Assembly: GCA_029861845.1 (NCBI GenBank)
Contig: JAOTYM010000016.1
Location: 1 to 49,056 of the forward strand
From: Gammaproteobacteria bacterium
GTDB lineage: Bacteria > Pseudomonadota > Gammaproteobacteria > Acidiferrobacterales > SPGG2
Length of the DNA: 49,056 nt
Direction of reading: 5' to 3'
The notes beneath the pieces were generated by a model that had not been told where the DNA came from, searched no databases, and was given only the letters and a program-made list of their open reading frames with translations. The number at the start of each line of letters is the position of its first letter. Position 1 is the stretch's first letter. The translations under genes and the position numbers were made by a program. Of the stretch, positions 45,205-49,056 are shown one piece after another.

Positions 45205-47358
45205 TTGGGAATTCCAATCTTGGACAAGAAAATACTACGATTACTGATTGTCGATGACTCACCGGATGACGCTGACATCCCGGTGAGTGTGCTGCGCAAG
45301 CATGGCTACATGCTTAAATCGCAGCGCGTACAAGATTTGGCCGGCATGCAGTCAGCCTTAAACGAAGCGAAGTGGGATCTGGTCGTATCTGAGTATCGCC
45401 TACCGCATTTGGGCGCAATGCTGGCGCTTGACACGATTAAGCATATCAAACCTGATCTCCCTTTCTTCATTCTCACGAAAAAAATCAACGACGCCGATCT
45501 TATTGAAGTTATGCGTGCAGGCGCGCGCGATGTAATCCTAAAGAGTGAACCCGCCCGAATCGTCCCTGCTATAGAGCGTGAGTTGGCAGTTGTTGAGGGA
45601 TGGGACAATTACAAGAAAACCACCGCCCTGCTCCAAGAAATCGAGAACAAGCATCAAGCCATGATCGATGGGTCAATGGAGGCGATTTGCTATAGCCATG
45701 ATGGCATGCACGTAGATGCAAATAAGGCCTATCTAGATTTGTTTGGGTACGGCGGGCTGGAAGAGCTGGAAGGTGTGCCGGTATTGGATCTTATCGACAA
45801 AAGCGACCGTGCTAGATTCAAAAGCTATTTGCGCAAAGTGGACAAGAACAACAAAAAACCAACAGAACCTCAGGAATTTCAAGCAAGAAAGAAAAATGGC
45901 TCTAAGGCAAGAATCTATGTCAGCGTATCGGTAATAAATATCGGGGGTGAAGATTGTACACAGATCGTCGTCGACGATGCGAGCAAACATGGTGGTAGTG
46001 ACAACGATTCTGGAGAAACGGGCCTGCGCGATCCGCTCACGGGCGCCTATAAACGAGATTACTTCCTGCAGGCACTTGCGAAGGCGGCCGGCCAAGTCAA
46101 AGGCGGTGGAAAAGCGAGCGCACTACTGTATATAGAACTAGATGGGCTCAAAGTCATTAACGACCGATTTGGCAAAGCGGCTGGCGATCGGTTGTTACGC
46201 CAGGTCGGTGAGTATTTTGGGGACGCACTCGACAATGCAGTGTTGTCGCGCTTCGGCGGCGATGAGTTTGCGGTCTTGTTATATGAGAACAACCAAAAGA
46301 ACGCAGAGGCGGTCGCCGAGAAGCTGAAGCAATGTGTCAAAGACGCCTCGCGAGCCGCGCTAGGTCAGGCCGAAGCAGCAGAATGCACGCTCGGCCTAAT
46401 TATGATCGACAGAACGGCCGGAAGTGTGGAAAAGATTCTGTCGCTCGCGTACGGTGCCTGTGAGCAGGCGAAAAAACAAACCCGGGCCCAATCTGCGTCG
46501 CCTAGGGAGGAAGCGAGGACAAACCAAAAGGAACCGTATTCCCGCGGCATTCGCACCTGGCAGCAACGTATCCAAAAAGCCTTGGACTACGGCGCTTTCC
46601 AGTTAGTGTATCAACCGGTCATCAATCTGATCGGTGACCCATCGGAATACTTCGAAGTCTTAATACGATTGCCCGGCGATGGCGACGAGCTCATCTCCGC
46701 CGGAGAATTTATGCCTGCGGCTGAACAGTCCGGTCAAATCCACGCAATTGACCAATGGGTGATCAAGCACGCGCTTAGCGGTTTGGCCGACTTACACAAA
46801 AACGGCCAGAAAGCATCTTTTTTTGTTAATCTGTCGCAACATGCGTCGCACAACAAAGAACTCGTTCCGCTGATTCACCAGTCACTCAGAGATAACGGAT
46901 TATCCGGCGAATACCTCATTTTGGAAACCGATGAGTCGGCGATCGGGAACGATCCACAGGCGGCCGAGGAATTTATACGTCATGTGACGCAACTTGGTTG
47001 TCGTATTTCGCTCGATAATTTTGGTGCGCGCTTGGCCTCATTAGGCCATTTGCGAGATCTGCCTATCGAGTTTCTGAAGATCGATACCGCAGTAGTAAGT
47101 AACGTCGCAACCGATAACATAAAACAGCTGGTTCTAAAGACGATCGTGCAAATCGCAAAGCTTCTGAACAAGAAAACAATCGGTAAGTGTGTCGAGGATG
47201 AAGACACCCTGTCACTGCTGTATAGTTACGAGCTTGATTACCTACAAGGGAATTACTTCCAGTATGCCAATACCCAGCCGCAGTTCGCGTTCGCTGGCGA
47301 AACAACGCTGTCGTCCGATATAGACACTCCCGGCGGTTCATGGCCACCAACTTCATAG
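45205..47358 (+). CDS. FimX-like REC-PAS-GGDEF-EAL protein
   Basis: A 717-aa protein with a receiver domain (about 10-125), PAS (about 145-260), GGDEF (about 270-425) and EAL (about 450-700), the FimX arrangement. The receiver has Glu where the phosphorylated Asp is expected (SEYRLP), so it is probably not phosphorylated. GGDEF at 351-355 is intact. EAL is EVL at 484-486, DDFG is DNFG and AEGVE is GKCVE, losing catalytic residues. FimX binds c-di-GMP through its dead EAL domain and promotes type IV pilus assembly. The start is TTG at 45205 or 45220. A pilin and a PilZ-like protein are in the same window. Confidence 0.88.
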   Translation: MGIPILDKKILRLLIVDDSPDDADIPVSVLRKHGYMLKSQRVQDLAGMQSALNEAKWDLVVSEYRLPHLGAMLALDTIKHIKPDLPFFILTKKINDADLIEVMRAGARDVILKSEPARIVPAIERELAVVEGWDNYKKTTALLQEIENKHQAMIDGSMEAICYSHDGMHVDANKAYLDLFGYGGLEELEGVPVLDLIDKSDRARFKSYLRKVDKNNKKPTEPQEFQARKKNGSKARIYVSVSVINIGGEDCTQIVVDDASKHGGSDNDSGETGLRDPLTGAYKRDYFLQALAKAAGQVKGGGKASALLYIELDGLKVINDRFGKAAGDRLLRQVGEYFGDALDNAVLSRFGGDEFAVLLYENNQKNAEAVAEKLKQCVKDASRAALGQAEAAECTLGLIMIDRTAGSVEKILSLAYGACEQAKKQTRAQSASPREEARTNQKEPYSRGIRTWQQRIQKALDYGAFQLVYQPVINLIGDPSEYFEVLIRLPGDGDELISAGEFMPAAEQSGQIHAIDQWVIKHALSGLADLHKNGQKASFFVNLSQHASHNKELVPLIHQSLRDNGLSGEYLILETDESAIGNDPQAAEEFIRHVTQLGCRISLDNFGARLASLGHLRDLPIEFLKIDTAVVSNVATDNIKQLVLKTIVQIAKLLNKKTIGKCVEDEDTLSLLYSYELDYLQGNYFQYANTQPQFAFAGETTLSSDIDTPGGSWPPTS

Positions 47359-47402
47359 TGGAATTCTGCGAAGCCGGCCACCCATACGGAATGAACATAA
47401 CG

Positions 47403-47427
47403 GGAACCAAGCACACCAACAATTGTC
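47403..47427 (+). promoter_or_regulatory. Possible ECF-sigma promoter of the bufferin locus
   Basis: GGAAC is followed 17 bases later by GTC, the usual minimal pattern of extracytoplasmic-function sigma promoters. It lies about 55 bases before the precursor ATG. Such short patterns arise by chance, so this is only a candidate. Confidence 0.25.
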
Positions 47428-47482
47428 CCTTAATGGAAGCGGACTCTAGTTCCGACGCCTGTATTCTTTGACGAAAACGGTG

Positions 47483-47776
47483 ATGAACACAAACAAAAAA
47501 TTATCCGGACTCGCTCTTGCCGCCGCCGCTGCCAGCCTTTTCACCATGGCAACACCGATCGCCGGCGCCGCCGAAAGCGAGGCCAAAGTAGAATGCTACG
47601 GGGTCAATAGCTGCAAGGGTAAGGGGTCATGCGCCAGTGCGAACAATAGTTGCAAGGGCCAGAATTCCTGTAAAGGACAAGGTTGGGTAGCCCTCAGCAA
47701 AGAGGGCTGCGAGGCGCTCGGCGGCAAGGTCGGTAAACCCTACGATCCTGAAGCGTATCAAGAGAAGTACTCCTAG
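47483..47776 (+). CDS. bufA2: Bufferin-type RiPP precursor (BufA2-like)
   Basis: A 97-aa secreted Cys-rich peptide. The ATG at 47483 gives a signal peptide (KLSGLALAAAAASLFTMATP, cleavage after AGA). The mature part has six cysteines: VECYGVNSCKGKGSCAS, then NNSCKGQNSCKGQGWV, then KEGCEALGGK, the layout of BufA2-family metallophores. In bufferins, known from recent work on copper defence, MNIO enzymes convert some Cys residues to thiooxazoles that bind copper in the periplasm. The MNIO gene follows two bases later, giving strong context. Modification of these particular residues is inferred. Confidence 0.85.
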   Translation: MNTNKKLSGLALAAAAASLFTMATPIAGAAESEAKVECYGVNSCKGKGSCASANNSCKGQNSCKGQGWVALSKEGCEALGGKVGKPYDPEAYQEKYS

Positions 47777-47777
47777 C

Positions 47778-48647
47778 TTGCGACGAACAGCCGCCGGCGT
47801 GGCCGCTCCCCGCCATCACAACCGGCCCTATCTCGGCTTCGGTCTTGGCCTTCGCACAACTCACTACGAGGCTGTGCTTTCAGACCGGCCGCCGGTTGAC
47901 TGGTTTGAAATCCTTTCGGAAAACTATCTAGTCCCGGGCGGAAAGCCACTCTACTATCTCGATCGTGTCCGCGAGCACTATCCAATGGTGATGCATGGCG
48001 TGTCGTTGTCCATCGGCAGCACCGACCCCCTGGATTGGAATTATCTCAAACAATTGAAGGACTTAGCAAAACGGGTTGAGCCCGAATGGATTTCTGATCA
48101 TTTATGTTGGACCGGTGTCGACGGCAAGAATATGCACGACCTATTGCCGCTGCCTTATACCGACGAATCGATCGATCACGTTGCCGCGCGCATTGGCCAG
48201 GTTCAGGATTATCTCGGCTGCCAGATTCTCATGGAGAATGTATCGAGTTATGTGACCTACAAGCAATCGATGATGAGCGAGTGGGATTTCCTTAGCGCGG
48301 TGGCTGAGCGCGCTGATTGCCTTATCTTATTTGATATCAATAATGTATATGTTAGTGCCTTCAACCATCAGTTCGATCCGCGAAACTACATCGATGCCAT
48401 ACCGATAGAACGTGTACAACAGTTTCATCTCGCAGGCCATAATAACTATGGCGATTACATCGTCGATACGCACGATCGAGCAATAATCGATGCGGTATGG
48501 GACCTCTATGCCTATGCGGTGCGTCGCTTTGGACGGGTATCGACCATAATCGAACGCGATGCTTCGATACCTCGCCTTGAAGAGCTGCTTGCCGAGGTAG
48601 ACACATCACGGCACATCGCTGAGGCTATTCATCACAACGTGGTTTAA
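47778..48647 (+). CDS. bufB: MNIO-family bufferin maturase (DUF692)
   Basis: A 289-aa TIM-barrel enzyme of the multinuclear non-haem iron oxidase family (DUF692). Visible features are GFGLGLRTTHYE, VDWFEILSENYLV, MHGVSLSIGSTDPLD, EPEWISDHLCW, the metal-region segments ENVSSYVTYKQS and LFDINNVYVS, and HLAGHNNYGDYIVDTHD. The start is a TTG one base after the precursor stop, which suggests coupled translation. It should modify cysteines of the upstream peptide. Most homologous loci carry a partner protein BufC (DUF2063) next; here an ABC exporter follows and no BufC is visible. Confidence 0.9.
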   Translation: MRRTAAGVAAPRHHNRPYLGFGLGLRTTHYEAVLSDRPPVDWFEILSENYLVPGGKPLYYLDRVREHYPMVMHGVSLSIGSTDPLDWNYLKQLKDLAKRVEPEWISDHLCWTGVDGKNMHDLLPLPYTDESIDHVAARIGQVQDYLGCQILMENVSSYVTYKQSMMSEWDFLSAVAERADCLILFDINNVYVSAFNHQFDPRNYIDAIPIERVQQFHLAGHNNYGDYIVDTHDRAIIDAVWDLYAYAVRRFGRVSTIIERDASIPRLEELLAEVDTSRHIAEAIHHNVV

Positions 48648-48737
48648 CGCCGATCCCGCCTAGAACGAGTGGTTATCTTCGGGATCGCAGACATCGTCAG
48701 GTAGAATAAACCGTTTCAGGTCATAGGACAGGTTACC

Positions 48738-49056
48738 GTGCGTCCAAGCCAATATGCCCAACTGCCCACGAGCGAGCGTCCATGGACGGCGTTAGCGACG
48801 CTGCTCCCTTATCTCTGGGAATTTCGTGGCCGGGTACTCATCGCGCTTGGATTTCTTATCCTAGCGAAGCTTGCGAGCATAGGCATTCCGCTAATCATCA
48901 AAGAAATTGTTGATGCGCTGGATAAACCGAACGCGCTACTTACGGTACCTATTTTCTTTCTCCTCGCCTATGGGGCCCTGCGATTAGCTAATGCGCTCTT
49001 TGGGGAACTCCGCGACGCCGTATTTGCCAAGGTCACCCAGCGGTCGATCCGGCGTG
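48738..49056 (+). CDS. ABC exporter, permease part (Atm1/MsbA-like), cut by window edge
   Basis: 106 codons are open to the window end from a GTG at 48738, with AGGACAGG upstream. The visible part reads LATLLPYLWEFRGRVLIALG, then KLASIGIPLIIKEIVDALDK and ANALFGELRDAVFAKVTQR, the first two membrane helices and coupling region of a half-size type IV ABC exporter of the Atm1/heavy-metal group. ATPase motifs lie beyond the window. It follows bufB by 90 bases. Atm1 homologues export glutathione-bound metals or sulfur species, so a link to the bufferin locus is possible but unproven. Confidence 0.8.
   Translation, partial: MRPSQYAQLPTSERPWTALATLLPYLWEFRGRVLIALGFLILAKLASIGIPLIIKEIVDALDKPNALLTVPIFFLLAYGALRLANALFGELRDAVFAKVTQRSIRR

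Overview
This 49 kb window looks like chromosome of a free-living, non-enteric gammaproteobacterium, carrying the end of an integrated mobile element on its left edge. The lineage call rests on gene order: rpmB-rpmG-radC-coaBC-dut-algC, xseB-ispA, dcd/mrp-metG and purM-purN are arrangements familiar from Pseudomonas/Xanthomonas/Chromatiales-type genomes. I cannot name a genus. No tRNA, rRNA or CRISPR array was found.

Left edge (1-4764), mobile element. All genes point leftwards: a P4-type tyrosine integrase, an unknown 197-aa protein, an AlpA-type regulator, small ORFs, a RepA-like AAA ATPase, a frameshifted SSB-like remnant and an unknown protein cut by the window edge. That last gene sits behind a perfect LexA (SOS) box. 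The element ends in a short sequence resembling the 3' CCA end of tmRNA followed by a terminator, so the intact ssrA gene is predicted beyond the left edge.

4850-9215. A type IV pilin with a good sigma-54 promoter candidate, a small membrane protein, a roughly 600-base stretch without recognisable genes, then xseB-ispA-folE2 (dxs, which often follows ispA, is not there) and a retropepsin-like secreted protease.

9427-23100. Core and accessory metabolism: proS, a SAM methyltransferase, a lytic transglycosylase, acylphosphatase, an aspartase/fumarase, a large PilZ-like protein with an acidic tail, a LysM lipoprotein, WrbA, Hda, PgsA, purMN, a membrane fatty-acid desaturase and an HNH endonuclease.

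23270-37082. Ribosomal proteins L33/L28, RadC, CoaBC, Dut, phosphomannomutase, an M48 protease, a Ycf46-like AAA+ ATPase, Dcd, the Mrp/ApbC iron-sulfur carrier, MetG, a stand-alone soluble RnfB-like ferredoxin, Nth, a FIST sensor protein and a DUF1841 protein.

37257-45129. A radical SAM protein of the ArsS/selenodomain type facing two partner glycosyltransferases, then arginine genes (argG; argD-argF), interrupted by a 32-aa membrane peptide gene paired with a PuuD-like membrane protein, and a lone FbpC-like ABC ATPase.

45205-49056. A FimX-like REC-PAS-GGDEF-EAL protein with an intact GGDEF motif but a degenerate EAL domain, then a compact bufferin-type RiPP locus (Cys-rich secreted precursor plus MNIO/DUF692 maturase) followed by an Atm1/MsbA-like ABC exporter cut by the right edge. 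The pilin, PilZ protein and FimX-like protein together suggest c-di-GMP control of type IV pili. The bufferin locus is the most interesting system in the window.
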